The notes below the pieces were generated by a model. That model searched no databases, was not told the DNA's origin, and was given only the letters and a program-made list of their open reading frames with translations. From positions 1 to 64,000 of the forward strand of contig NZ_FOKM01000015.1 in the NCBI RefSeq assembly GCF_900111905.1: DNA of 64,000 nt, given 5' to 3'. Shown in pieces: positions 27,630 through 36,782 of this stretch. The number at the start of each line of letters is the position of its first letter. Within the stretch, counting starts at the first letter, position 1. The position numbers and the translations under genes were made by a program. Origin of the DNA: Rhizobium sp. NFR07 (GTDB lineage Bacteria > Pseudomonadota > Alphaproteobacteria > Rhizobiales > Rhizobiaceae).

Positions 27630-28256
27630 TCATGGTCTCGCACCTATCCCCGAGAGATCAATCCTGATGCCCGCCTTGTTGGGATCGGACATTACAGTGT
27701 CGGTTGCCGCGGCCGGCGGCCCACTAACTTCATCGGGATCGGAGTTATCTTCAGGTTTTTCGGGATCGGTCGTGGCAGTGTGAGTATTTTTCTCCTGCCC
27801 CGGATCCTCGGCATGGAAAACACCGACCCCTTCGAAATACCCCGTCTGCCAGGCGATGACCGCATCGTCCATGACCTGTGGCAGGACTTCCTTCGCCATC
27901 GGATTCCCATACCATTTCGCTACGATCCGGTAGACCTTGGCAAATAGCGCTGTCCCCATGCGGATATTCTCACATGGCTCGACCATCTCCGGCTTCAACT
28001 GCCCGGCCTCGAAGATGCCGACGCCCGCCGGATATTGGGTGATACCCACGCGAACGGCGTTACGGCCGAGATTGTCGCGGATCAGAACCAGAGCCTCTTC
28101 CGGCGTCGTCGGCTTCGGCACGAGCACCACCCGGTTACCGGAGCGCACGGTGACCGCCAGCGGATCCTGCGATCCGGCTTGCGCGATGAACTGCTCGACG
28201 ATCGCAGGCTTCAGGGAAGGATCGGCGCATTGCTGGATAAGGGCGGCATCGAACAT
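27630..28256 (-). CDS. traH: TraH, conjugal transfer protein
   Basis: The 208 residues match TraH of rhizobial and Agrobacterium plasmids in position (last gene of traAFBH) and sequence (LIQQCADPSLKPAIVEQFI, QYPAGVGIFEAGQLKPEM, WYGNPMAKEVLP, WQTGYFEGVGVFHAE). The N-terminal QCAD segment with later Gln/Asn motifs resembles lytic transglycosylase-like VirB1 relatives. The C-terminal third is acidic and disordered. It may open peptidoglycan for the transfer channel. It follows traB by 12 bases. Confidence 0.9.
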   Translation of the reverse strand: MFDAALIQQCADPSLKPAIVEQFIAQAGSQDPLAVTVRSGNRVVLVPKPTTPEEALVLIRDNLGRNAVRVGITQYPAGVGIFEAGQLKPEMVEPCENIRMGTALFAKVYRIVAKWYGNPMAKEVLPQVMDDAVIAWQTGYFEGVGVFHAEDPGQEKNTHTATTDPEKPEDNSDPDEVSGPPAAATDTVMSDPNKAGIRIDLSGIGARP

Positions 28257-28268
28257 CCTGAATACTCC

Positions 28269-29495
28269 CTATGTGTTGAAGGCCATGACGACGGGTAGAT
28301 TGAAGAGCCGAGCCCAGGCTGTGACGCCGGCTTTCTGGATGCCAATGATCGAGGTGTTTTCCGTCCACCAGCCATTGCCGACCGCAACAATCAGTTCGGG
28401 CGAGTACAGCATCGATTGCAGCACGGGCCAGAGAATAAGCTGCTCGTAGCAGATCAGCGGCGCGACCTTGAAACCGTCAGCCTCGACCACCGGATTGCCG
28501 AAGAAGTCGGCCCGCGCGCCGCCGCCCTTCCCGGTCCATCGCAACCAGGGCTGCCACATCGAACCCGGGACCGGCATGCGCTCGCGATAGAGGACCTTTG
28601 CCGCATCGGCTGAGATCGCTACCATCACGTTGTCATAGCCCCTCGCGTCGATGACAGCAGCACCTGCGACGACGATGAGGTCCGAGCCACGGAGAGCTTC
28701 CTGCCAGACCCGCGCTGTAGCCGGCGTCCAGAACCCGAGCGCACTTTCAGGCAGCACCGCGACACGAACATCGTTGCCTGACTCCGCGGCTTTGCGCACC
28801 CTTGTGATCAGGTCACGGTGATACTGAAGCGAGCCATTGCGCCCGAGTTCTGCCCCCTGTTTCAGATCGACGGAGATCCAGCCGGGTGTTAGTTTCAGGG
28901 GCGTCCAGTTCGTGGCGGACCAGACGTAAAGTCCTCCAAGGACTGCGACCGCGATTTGCCATCTTCGACCGGTCATGACGACCAACAGGATCGCGGTCGC
29001 GCCAACTCCCCACCATCTCCAGCTGGGAAACAAGACGCCAGCGGCTGTCAGGGGATGTGCCCAACCGGTAATGCCGAAAGGCGGCAGTGCCATCAGCATC
29101 ATGACCGCGAGATAGCGTAGCCCTCTCGCCGCGTCCGTTCCTTCCTTCCCGGGAGTGTTTCCGCAACGAGGTTTCGTCCAGAACACTGCATGCACGATGA
29201 CGAAGGATGCGGAAGCCATCACCCAAAGTGCCAGACCGGGCCAGAGATTGGCGGCATAGAAGTTCGCCACGCCCTGCGGCAACCCTCGGGAGGCCGCCAG
29301 GAAATACCCGGCCGCCACAAGCGCAGCATAGTAGCGTGACGGTGCCATTGCCCAGAGCAACGGAAAGATCATGGCGGCTGGAAGGAGAAGCACCTCGCCG
29401 GTCCAGGCGATCCACCCACAGGCAATGGACGCGATGATCAGGAGGATGAATTTCCGGCTATTCAGCGGATGATTTTCACCGCGATCATAGCTCAA
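28269..29495 (-). CDS. traB: TraB, conjugal transfer protein (apolipoprotein N-acyltransferase-like)
   Basis: The product has about eight N-terminal membrane helices (LLIIASIACGWIAWTGEVLL and following) and a C-terminal nitrilase-like domain with Glu in VAVLPESALGFW, a Lys region and Cys in APLICYEQLILWP. This is the Lnt plan, known in plasmid TraB. There is no good ATG at the expected N-terminus. TTG 29495 is proposed; CTG 29465, next to the homologous start and preceded by GGTGAA, or ATG 29564 well inside traF are alternatives. TraB raises transfer efficiency in Ti plasmids. Confidence 0.88.
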   Translation of the reverse strand: MSYDRGENHPLNSRKFILLIIASIACGWIAWTGEVLLLPAAMIFPLLWAMAPSRYYAALVAAGYFLAASRGLPQGVANFYAANLWPGLALWVMASASFVIVHAVFWTKPRCGNTPGKEGTDAARGLRYLAVMMLMALPPFGITGWAHPLTAAGVLFPSWRWWGVGATAILLVVMTGRRWQIAVAVLGGLYVWSATNWTPLKLTPGWISVDLKQGAELGRNGSLQYHRDLITRVRKAAESGNDVRVAVLPESALGFWTPATARVWQEALRGSDLIVVAGAAVIDARGYDNVMVAISADAAKVLYRERMPVPGSMWQPWLRWTGKGGGARADFFGNPVVEADGFKVAPLICYEQLILWPVLQSMLYSPELIVAVGNGWWTENTSIIGIQKAGVTAWARLFNLPVVMAFNT

Positions 29496-30015
29496 AGGTG
29501 AAAACCGGCCGCGCCAGGCCGAGAAGACCGGAATCCGGAACCGGGCCAAAATATCGACTATCATACGAGCTCGCAAAAGGTGAGTGAATGAACAGATGAT
29601 GCGGCGGTACGACACCGCCGGGATCTGGCAGGAGCACTCTGCCCTCGCCGTCCCTCCCCCACACCAACGATGAGGGAACCGGACGACCATCGATGAGCAC
29701 ATGATCGGTGATGTCGACATGCTGTCCGGGAAGTGCCGCGACGGTCTTGATCAGCGGCGCGAACCCGCCGGCGCAAAGCCCGCGGCGCAGATAGCCGCGC
29801 CGCCACGCCTCTGCGAATACAGCCGCCGGCGGTGGGCACAGAAACACCAGATCGCCGATGGCGACCGGACGTTGAAGCTTCTCGATACGCCAGAGGCCGA
29901 GCGGCTCGCTTGGGGTCAGGTTCAGCCGATAGCCACCTGAGAACGCTGTCGCCGCCAGCGCGGACGTGACGACGGCGACCCTCGCCAGAAACAGAAGAAC
30001 CCGCCTCCGCCTCAT
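29485..30015 (-). CDS. traF: TraF, S26-type signal peptidase-like pilin maturation protease
   Basis: The ATG at 30015 overlaps the traA stop (ATGA). About 176 residues: an N-terminal membrane anchor (RRVLLFLARVAVVTSALAA), the Ser nucleophile region NLTPSEPLGLWRI and the Lys base region LIKTVAALPGQHV, both typical of TraF/LepB proteases, then FGPVPDSGLLGLARPVF. TraF of conjugative plasmids processes and circularises the pilin TrbC in the membrane. The start is set by the overlap; upstream in-frame residues lie inside traA. Confidence 0.93.
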   Translation of the reverse strand: MRRRRVLLFLARVAVVTSALAATAFSGGYRLNLTPSEPLGLWRIEKLQRPVAIGDLVFLCPPPAAVFAEAWRRGYLRRGLCAGGFAPLIKTVAALPGQHVDITDHVLIDGRPVPSSLVWGRDGEGRVLLPDPGGVVPPHHLFIHSPFASSYDSRYFGPVPDSGLLGLARPVFTFEL

Positions 30016-33000
30016 TGCTTCAGCACCGGCGCCTGATGCTGGGATAGACGCTGTTCCTCGGCTTGTCTCAGCGACTGGACGGTGCGCTCGTGAGCCGCAA
30101 GTTGCTGAGCCGTGCGCATCAACGGCCAAGCGTGTTTCAGTTGCTCCTTCTGCTCCGGCTTCATACCCTCGGAAAGCTTTTCGTACAGCGTTCCCGAAGG
30201 CTCTTGCGCCGCGTTGCTCAGCAGCGTCCGTTCCCCGAACCGCTCGGTCACCGCCCGGTTGAAGCCGTCGATTTCAAGCTTGGTCTCGCGATTGCTCAGC
30301 GCATAGGCCATCGCGGCTGGCAGGTCGTTGCGATCGATCGCATCACGCACCCGCTCCAGCACCACGCGCGCCGACGGCGACAGCGCCGGAATGTCGATCG
30401 AGACCCGCTGGCGCAGCGCCTGCTCGTCTGCCTGGTGCCTCAATGCGGCGGTCTCGCGCATCCGAAGGTATTGCTCAAGATCCCGCTTCAAGGCCGGAAC
30501 ATTCAGCTCTGCGACGCGGCGCGCCTCTCGCTCCGCCTTGCTGGCAAGAATACCGGACTTGCCCTTGAGCGGGCCGATCGATGCGGCGTTCGTCTCCAGC
30601 GTTTCGAGCGTTTGACGGGCAGCGTCCTTGTCGGCGATCACGACATCGAAATTTATAGCCCGGAAGGCTGTTTCGGGATCGGCGAAGACGTAACGAAAAC
30701 GCGCCGAGACTTCCTCCCATTGCCGTTTCAGGCTGGGATCCTCGCCAAGCTTGTCACCGACCGTATCGGCAACAGAGCCGGAAAATGCCTTGATGCCCGC
30801 GACCATGGGTGCCGCCTCCCTCATCGTGTGAGTGTTCGAGGATTGAGTGAAGCCAAGGCGCGCGGCGAAACCGCTAAGGCGCCGGCCGAGATCGGTCAGT
30901 TTGACCTTCTGGCGCAATGTCCAGTCGAGCCGGTCGCGTACCAGCGTGCGAGCGACCTGGACGATGTGCAGGCCACGGTTTTCGGCAAAGCGTAGCGCCT
31001 CGCGATAGAGCTGACCGCGCTCGTAATCGAGTGTCGTCTCCTTGGCTTGTCTTCGGGATAGAACCTTGGCCAGGCCACCATTGAAGGAGAAGGACCTCGT
31101 CCCGTAGTAGAGCTGCAGATCCTCGCGATGGCGGGTCATCGCCACATAGGTCAGGTGACGATCCAGAGATAGCGAGGCAAGTACCTTCACGCGATCAACC
31201 GTCGCGCCCTGGCTCTTATGGATCGTCGTGGCATAGCCATGATCGAGATTGTTGTAGAACCGCTGTTCAACGATCACCTGGCGCCGATGATCCCCCTCGC
31301 CGACCACGGCCACGATGCGGTTCGGTTGGGCCTCAACGACCTGGCCGATCATGCCATTCTTGACGCCGAGCGATCCCTCATTCTTCAGGAAGACGATCTG
31401 GTCGGCGGCATCGAAACGGCGCTCGCCATCGGCCGTCTTGAAGATCTTGCCCTCACCGACAACGCCGCGCTCGACGAGTTTCTCGCGAGCCATGACATTG
31501 AGCATCCGGACGTCGCGGCGCAGATGGGCGAGGATCAGCGTCGTCTTTGACTGGTCGTAATCCTGGTTCCAGTCGGCGATCAGCCTCTCGACGGCTTCGG
31601 CCTTCAGACGCTCGCCCGTAATCTTGACATTGGCACCATAGGCGCTCAACGCCTTTTCGACATTGCCGCGCGCGAGATCGAGCGAAGCCTTGCGCATCCA
31701 ATCCTTGCGCTGGCGATAGATGGTTTCGAGTTCGGCATAACCGACGCGATCGACAATGGCGCGAAAGGCAGCGCCCGCCTCAATCGGCTGGAGCTGTTCG
31801 GGATCGCCGACCAGCACGATCTTCGCGCCGGCCCGAACCACCGTATCGACGAACCCAGCCATCTGTTTCGAGGCGACCATGCCGGCCTCGTCCATAACGA
31901 AGATCGTCTTGTCGTCCAGGACGTCACGGCCGCGGCTCCAGCGCAGCTCCCATGACGCAAGCGTCCGGCTCTGGATCCCCGCTTCCTTCTCCAATCCTTC
32001 GGCCGCCTTGCCCGCGAGTGCGCCGCCAACGACACGATATCCAGCGAGTTCCCAGGCTTCACGGGCTGCCTTCATCATCGTTGTCTTGCCGGCGCCCGCG
32101 CGCCCGACGACGGCTGCGATGCGGGCAGGCGCTGCAATGCGCTCGATCGCTGCTTTCTGCTCGTCGGACAGCCGCTCGTGCCGCCGGAACGTGGCACCCA
32201 GTACATCCTCGGGAACGGCATGCGTCTCCTTTGCCGACAGCCACATGGCTTGCCGTGCCATCGTCGCTTCCAGCCGGATCATCGCTCGCGTCGAATAACG
32301 CGCCGGCTGCTTATTGCCCGTCGCAAAATCGATGGAGTCACGCTGCAGCCGCAGCACGTCCGGGTTCAGGATGATCCTGATCATCAGCTGCTTGAACACA
32401 GCGGGATCGTCGATGTAGCGATGCACGACCTTGGCGATGTCTCGCTCGTCGAAGACGCTCTTTTCCCGCGTGATAAAGTCGAGCACGATGGCGGGATTCT
32501 TGAAGATGCGGCGGGCATTTTCCCAGCGTCGCTGCTCGTTCAACTCAATCCGCTCTAACTCCGGGCGGACACCTTGTTGCTCCGCCTTGCGCTCAATCGC
32601 CTTGGCTCCCACGCCGAGATGGATGGTGGGTTCGAGATCGATCCCCTGCTTCTCGTAGGAACGACCATCTACCCTCAGATCGATGCTGCCGAGCGCCAGA
32701 TGATGGTTCAGCCGTTCGAACCAGCCGTCTCGCAGCACATTGAAGTCATCGGTCGAACCGGCCCAGAGTTCGTAGAGTATTTTGCCGGACTTCGTACGGA
32801 CCGGCTGGCCGTCGTCGCCAATGATTGCGACCTTCTTCGAGCCGAAGCCGTCGTCCGTCAGCGGCCGCAGCGTGGTCATCAGATGGATATGCGGATTGCC
32901 GGGATTGTCGTGATAGACCCAGTCAGCCACCATGCCCTTGGCCAGGATGTGTTTCTCGACAAAATCCCGGACCAGGGCGATGTTCTGCTCCGCCGACAGT

Positions 33001-33314
33001 TCCAGCGGGAGTGCGATCGTCAGGTCGCGGGCAAGCTGCGCATCCGCACGCTTCTCGAAAGCTTCGACCTTGTTCCAGAAGGCTTCCGACGCTCCGGAGA
33101 CAGAACGATCAGCGGTCAGGGACCGAACCCATCTCGGGGCGCCGGCGGGAAGGACAAGCTCCTCGTGCAGCAGGCCGTGCTTGCGAGTGTAATCAATGGT
33201 GCGGGCCTCGCGCACATATTCCATCTTCGCGCAGTGCCGGTAGGCGGCAGACAGCACGACACTGCGGCCGGAGCCCCGGCTGACGATGCTGGCTGAGAAA
33301 TGGGCAACAGCCAC
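30012..33314 (-). CDS. traA: TraA, conjugative relaxase-helicase (MOBQ type)
   Basis: 1100 residues. The N-terminal MobA/MobL relaxase domain (1 to about 220) starts with AHFSASIVSRGSGRSVVLSA and has the metal-binding HIH (residues 142-144) in GNPHIHLMTTLRP. The catalytic Tyr is expected near residue 25 (SAAYRH). A RecD-like helicase follows with Walker A GRAGAGKTTMMKAA (about 405-415), Walker B FVMDEAGMV, and YATTIHKSQGATVDRVK. The C-terminus is charged and helical. It nicks oriT and unwinds DNA during transfer. First gene of the traAFBH operon, reading away from oriT. Confidence 0.96.
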   Translation of the reverse strand: MAVAHFSASIVSRGSGRSVVLSAAYRHCAKMEYVREARTIDYTRKHGLLHEELVLPAGAPRWVRSLTADRSVSGASEAFWNKVEAFEKRADAQLARDLTIALPLELSAEQNIALVRDFVEKHILAKGMVADWVYHDNPGNPHIHLMTTLRPLTDDGFGSKKVAIIGDDGQPVRTKSGKILYELWAGSTDDFNVLRDGWFERLNHHLALGSIDLRVDGRSYEKQGIDLEPTIHLGVGAKAIERKAEQQGVRPELERIELNEQRRWENARRIFKNPAIVLDFITREKSVFDERDIAKVVHRYIDDPAVFKQLMIRIILNPDVLRLQRDSIDFATGNKQPARYSTRAMIRLEATMARQAMWLSAKETHAVPEDVLGATFRRHERLSDEQKAAIERIAAPARIAAVVGRAGAGKTTMMKAAREAWELAGYRVVGGALAGKAAEGLEKEAGIQSRTLASWELRWSRGRDVLDDKTIFVMDEAGMVASKQMAGFVDTVVRAGAKIVLVGDPEQLQPIEAGAAFRAIVDRVGYAELETIYRQRKDWMRKASLDLARGNVEKALSAYGANVKITGERLKAEAVERLIADWNQDYDQSKTTLILAHLRRDVRMLNVMAREKLVERGVVGEGKIFKTADGERRFDAADQIVFLKNEGSLGVKNGMIGQVVEAQPNRIVAVVGEGDHRRQVIVEQRFYNNLDHGYATTIHKSQGATVDRVKVLASLSLDRHLTYVAMTRHREDLQLYYGTRSFSFNGGLAKVLSRRQAKETTLDYERGQLYREALRFAENRGLHIVQVARTLVRDRLDWTLRQKVKLTDLGRRLSGFAARLGFTQSSNTHTMREAAPMVAGIKAFSGSVADTVGDKLGEDPSLKRQWEEVSARFRYVFADPETAFRAINFDVVIADKDAARQTLETLETNAASIGPLKGKSGILASKAEREARRVAELNVPALKRDLEQYLRMRETAALRHQADEQALRQRVSIDIPALSPSARVVLERVRDAIDRNDLPAAMAYALSNRETKLEIDGFNRAVTERFGERTLLSNAAQEPSGTLYEKLSEGMKPEQKEQLKHAWPLMRTAQQLAAHERTVQSLRQAEEQRLSQHQAPVLKQ

Positions 33315-33395
33315 GGCGAAGGAAACTCCTGGTTCGAGCGTTGTTCGTCGGGAGCGGCCGGGAGGCTACTGGCTCAGCCGGGCATGAAAAGCAAC

Positions 33396-33428
33396 ACGTC
33401 GCGCCGCGACGTATAATTGCGCCCTTGG
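33396..33428. other. oriT: oriT core: inverted repeat and nic region
   Basis: A perfect 7-bp inverted repeat (ACGTCGC gcc GCGACGT, 33,396-33,412) is followed at once by ATAATTGCGCCCTTGG (33,413-33,428). Q-type (RSF1010, Ti plasmid) transfer origins have a hairpin next to a TG-CGCCCT nic sequence, and this matches. It lies between the divergent traA and traC genes, the expected site, and the relaxase gene next to it is of the matching MOBQ type. The exact nick position is inferred to be within TTGCGCCCT. Confidence 0.85.
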
Positions 33429-33480
33429 AGCCATTCCTTCGGAACGGCCGGGATCATTCACCAAAGCATCGCCATTGGCG

Positions 33481-33498
33481 ATCTGCAGATCTGCAGAT
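33481..33498. promoter_or_regulatory. tra box (TraR operator) between traAFBH and traCDG
   Basis: ATCTGCAGATCTGCAGAT is a perfect 18-bp palindrome with the GCAGATCTGC centre of the TraR operator. It lies 73 bases before traC and 167 before traA, so one TraR dimer site could serve both divergent promoters, as in Ti plasmids. Confidence 0.9.
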
Positions 33499-33570
33499 GT
33501 CTTTTTCCGCGCATCCGGAAGAATCTGGGCGTCGCAAGTGCAACGCCCAGACTTCTAAGGAGCGACCGGA

Positions 33571-33867
33571 ATGAAGAAGCCATCATCGAAGATCAGAGAA
33601 GAAATCGCCAGGCTGCAGGACCAGTTGAAGCAGGCCGAGACACGTGAGGCCGAGCGCATCGGACGCATCGCCCTGAAGGCCGGCCTCGGGGAGATCGAGA
33701 TCGACGAAGCCGAGCTCCAGGCGGCCTTCGAGGAGGTCGCCAAACGGTTTCGCGGAGGCAAAGGTGCTGCGACCGGAAGAAAGAATGCCGGCGAGAGCAG
33801 GAGCGGCAGTGACCCGTCCGCGACGCAGCCGGCTGGCGCGGATGCGGGCGGGTCTGGTGAGGCTTGA
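33571..33867 (+). CDS. traC: TraC, conjugal transfer protein
   Basis: 98 residues, start MKKPSSKIREEIARLQDQLK, with a basic N-terminal coiled coil (QLKQAETREAERIGRIALKA) and the conserved GLGEIEIDEAELQAAFEEVA, then a Lys/Gly-rich tail. It sits in the known traCDG order. TraC is thought to be an accessory DNA-processing protein at oriT. It follows the tra box at 33,481 and has an AAGGAG ribosome site. Confidence 0.93.
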   Translation: MKKPSSKIREEIARLQDQLKQAETREAERIGRIALKAGLGEIEIDEAELQAAFEEVAKRFRGGKGAATGRKNAGESRSGSDPSATQPAGADAGGSGEA

Positions 33868-33871
33868 GCGG

Positions 33872-34087
33872 ATGACGAAATCGACGACGACAGAGGCGCG
33901 CAAAAAGGACACGCGCGAAAAGATTGAACTCGGCGGCCTGATCGTCAAGGCAGGACTGCGGTACGAGAAGCGCTCTTTGCTGCTCGGCCTGCTGATCGAC
34001 GCAAGCAAGCGGATCAGGGGCGACGAGACGGAAAAGGCCCGACTGGCAGCAATCGGCGCGGAGGCCTTTGGTGATGACGGCAAATAG
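33872..34087 (+). CDS. traD: TraD, conjugal transfer protein
   Basis: The ATG at 33872 (MTKSTTTEARKKDTREKIEL) gives 71 residues, the family size, with GGLIVKAGLRYEKRSLLLG and LLIDASKRI. This is TraD of Ti/rhizobial plasmids, a small protein of the DNA-processing set (not the F-plasmid coupling protein of the same name). It begins 4 bases after the traC stop and overlaps traG by 14 bases. Confidence 0.93.
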   Translation: MTKSTTTEARKKDTREKIELGGLIVKAGLRYEKRSLLLGLLIDASKRIRGDETEKARLAAIGAEAFGDDGK

Positions 34088-36008
34088 GCTGCTTCTGGCA
34101 ATTCTGCCCGCGGCAATCATGCTCGTGGCGATGGTCCTCGTGTCAGGATTTGAACATCGGCTGTCGGCACTCGGCACAGCGGCGCAGGCGAAGCTAATGC
34201 TGGGCCGCGTCGGGCTCGCCCTGCCCTATATCGTTGCCGCCGCGATCGGCGTCGTCGCGCTGTTCGCGGCCAATGGTTCGGCCAATATCAAAGCTGCCGG
34301 TCTTAGCGTGCTGGCTGGGGGCGCTTTGGTCGTCATCACCGCGATTTCACGCGAAACGATCCGCCTCGCCGGTATCGCCAGCGAGGTGCCAGCTGGACAA
34401 TCGGTTCTCGCCTATGCCGATCCTGCGACCGTGGTCGGCGCGGGCCTCGCCTTCCTGGGTGGCGTCTTCGCGCTTCGCGTCGCCATCAAGGGCAATGCGG
34501 CCTTTGCAAGCGGCGGCCCTCGCCGGATTGGCGGCAAACGCGCCGTGCATGGCGAAGCCGACTGGATGAGGATCCAGGAGGCGGCAAAGCTGTTTCCCGA
34601 GCCCGGCGGCATCGTTATCGGTGAGCGCTATCGCGTCGATCGCGACAGCGTTGCCGCCATGCCGTTCCGGGCCGATGCCAAACAAAGCTGGGGTGCTGGC
34701 GGCAAGTCGCCACTCCTTTGCTTCGACGGTTCCTTCGGCTCGTCGCATGGCATCGTCTTCGCCGGCTCCGGCGGTTTCAAGACGACCTCGGTAACAATCC
34801 CGACCGCACTCAAATGGGGTAGCGGTCTCGTTGTGCTGGATCCGTCGAGCGAAGTTGCTCCCATGGTCAGTGAACACAGGCGCCAGGCTGGCCGCAAGGT
34901 GATCGTGCTCGATCCGACGGCAGGCGGTGTCGGGTTCAACGCGTTGGACTGGATCGGTCGTCACGGCAATACCAAGGAAGAGGACATCGTCGCCGTCGCC
35001 ACATGGATCATGACCGACAATGCACGCACGGCGTCCGCCCGCGACGACTTCTTCAGGGCCTCGGCGATGCAGCTCCTTACAGCGCTGATCGCCGACGTCT
35101 GCCTGTCCGGCCACACCGACGAAAAAGACCAGACTTTGCGCCGTGTCCGCGCCAACCTTTCCGAACCCGAGCCGCAACTTCGGGCACGTCTGACGAAAAT
35201 CTACGAGGGGTCGGAGTCCACCTTCGTGAAGGAAAATGTCGCCGTCTTCGTCAACATGACGCCGGAGACGTTTTCCGGTGTCTATGCCAATGCGGTGAAG
35301 GAAACCCACTGGCTGTCCTACCCTAACTATGCCGCTCTCGTCTCCGGCGACAGTTTCTCGACGGACGATCTCGCAAACGGCGAGACTGACATTTTCATCG
35401 CGCTCGATCTGAAAGTGCTAGAAGCCCATCCGGGCCTCGCGCGCGTCGTCATCGGTTCACTGCTGAACGCGATCTATAATCGCAACGGCGACGTGAAAGG
35501 TCGCACCCTTTTCCTGCTCGACGAGGTGGCGCGTCTCGGCTATCTGCGGATCCTTGAGACCGCCCGCGACGCGGGCCGTAAATACGGCATCACGCTGACG
35601 ATGATCTTCCAGTCGCTCGGACAAATGCGCGAGGCTTATGGCGGGCGTGATGCGACGAGCAAATGGTTCGAATCCGCATCCTGGATTTCTTTTGCGGCGA
35701 TCAACGACCCCGATACCGCCGACTACATCTCCAAGCGCTGCGGCGACACGACAGTCGAGGTCGACCAGACCAATCGCTCGTCCGGGATGAAGGGATCGTC
35801 GAGATCGCGGTCGAAGCAGCTCATCCGTCGACCGTTGATCCTTCCGCATGAGGTTCTGCGCATGCGCGCCGACGAACAGATCGTCTTCACCTCGGGCAAC
35901 GCGCCGCTTCGATGCGGGCGCGCCATCTGGTTCCGCCGCGAGGACATGAGGGCCTGTGTCGGCGAGAACAGGTTTCACAGGAACTTCTCCGGCACCAGCA
36001 GACCGTGA
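34074..36008 (+). CDS. traG: TraG, type IV coupling protein (VirD4-like)
   Basis: The start at ATG 34074 (MTANRLLLAILPAAIMLVAM) overlaps traD. About 644 residues: N-terminal membrane helices, Walker A FAGSGGFKTTSVTIP (about residue 230), Walker B FLLDEVARLGYL (about 480), and the VirD4-type C-terminus (FESASWISFAAINDPDTADY, VFTSGNAPLRCGRAIWF). It is a hexameric ATPase that links the TraA-DNA complex to the Trb mating channel. The trb genes are not in this window. Confidence 0.96.
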   Translation: MTANRLLLAILPAAIMLVAMVLVSGFEHRLSALGTAAQAKLMLGRVGLALPYIVAAAIGVVALFAANGSANIKAAGLSVLAGGALVVITAISRETIRLAGIASEVPAGQSVLAYADPATVVGAGLAFLGGVFALRVAIKGNAAFASGGPRRIGGKRAVHGEADWMRIQEAAKLFPEPGGIVIGERYRVDRDSVAAMPFRADAKQSWGAGGKSPLLCFDGSFGSSHGIVFAGSGGFKTTSVTIPTALKWGSGLVVLDPSSEVAPMVSEHRRQAGRKVIVLDPTAGGVGFNALDWIGRHGNTKEEDIVAVATWIMTDNARTASARDDFFRASAMQLLTALIADVCLSGHTDEKDQTLRRVRANLSEPEPQLRARLTKIYEGSESTFVKENVAVFVNMTPETFSGVYANAVKETHWLSYPNYAALVSGDSFSTDDLANGETDIFIALDLKVLEAHPGLARVVIGSLLNAIYNRNGDVKGRTLFLLDEVARLGYLRILETARDAGRKYGITLTMIFQSLGQMREAYGGRDATSKWFESASWISFAAINDPDTADYISKRCGDTTVEVDQTNRSSGMKGSSRSRSKQLIRRPLILPHEVLRMRADEQIVFTSGNAPLRCGRAIWFRREDMRACVGENRFHRNFSGTSRP

Positions 36009-36030
36009 TGAGGTCAATCGAGGACGGACG

Positions 36031-36228
36031 ATGAGATATTGGGAAGCATGCGAAGCTCAGGTGACGGCGGCTGAAGCAATCGAAGAATGTCGGAAGCACG
36101 GCGTCGGTGCGGTGGTCCGCGACCGCGACGGTGCGCTGGTTGACACAGAAAGTGGAGAGGTCATTGGTCTCCCCGACGACTACGGAAATTTCTTTGGTGG
36201 CGATATCCTCTGCTTCCTCGGATATTGA
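36031..36228 (+). CDS. Small conserved plasmid protein, unknown function
   Basis: 65 residues from ATG 36031 (MRYWEACEAQVTAAEAIEEC), starting 22 bases after traG. It has a GGDILCFLGY end and an acidic middle. The frame extends upstream into traG but the ATG with GAGGACGG before it is the natural start. No domain is recognised. Position suggests co-transcription with traCDG. Confidence 0.65.
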   Translation: MRYWEACEAQVTAAEAIEECRKHGVGAVVRDRDGALVDTESGEVIGLPDDYGNFFGGDILCFLGY

Positions 36229-36231
36229 TCG

Positions 36232-36711
36232 ATGTCAGCTCCACAGACGGCGTCTGGTCTGGTGTTTGCGGGAAGATCGTCACCCGAATGGGGCGGAGAC
36301 CTAGGGCTCCGTTCGCCTCGGCGAATAGAGCTGTACGCCGCAGGTGGACCGCCCATCTTTCAGCGGAACTTCACGAAAATGAATCGGTCAGACCCAATCG
36401 ATTCATATCTCTCGTTGGACGAGCTTTGGCGGCCGAGCGATTATGTCGACATGCTCATTCAGCCCTATCAGCTCTATGTCGAACGCACGGACGAAGCCCG
36501 CAACACGGCTCGCTTCTATGCCATGACGATCGAGCCGAATCTGTTCGGCGAGGTATGCCTGACACGCCGCTGGGGCCGGATCGGAGCGCATGGCCAGATG
36601 AAGGTCCAGCATTTTGTCCGAGAGCGAGACGCCGTCGCTGCCTTCCTCGATCTTCTCCGACAGAAGCGAAGCCGCGGATATCGTGTCACCCCCTCCGCAG
36701 CCCGTCACTGA
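36232..36711 (+). CDS. WGR-domain protein
   Basis: The last 85 residues form a WGR domain: YQLYVERTDEARNTARFYAM, then LTRRWGRIGAHGQMKVQHF and ERDAVAAFLDLLRQKRSRGY. The first 70 codons from 36232 have no family features; ATG 36379 or 36451 (MLIQPYQLYVER) may be the true start. WGR domains bind nucleic-acid ends in PARPs and occur alone on many rhizobial plasmids, role unknown. It starts 3 bases after the previous gene. Confidence 0.8.
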   Translation: MSAPQTASGLVFAGRSSPEWGGDLGLRSPRRIELYAAGGPPIFQRNFTKMNRSDPIDSYLSLDELWRPSDYVDMLIQPYQLYVERTDEARNTARFYAMTIEPNLFGEVCLTRRWGRIGAHGQMKVQHFVRERDAVAAFLDLLRQKRSRGYRVTPSAARH

Positions 36712-36782
36712 CGGCCGGCGATCTCTTGCGGTCTCTGGCTCAAGTCCACACATCGACGATCATGAACAGGAGCATTTGACGT

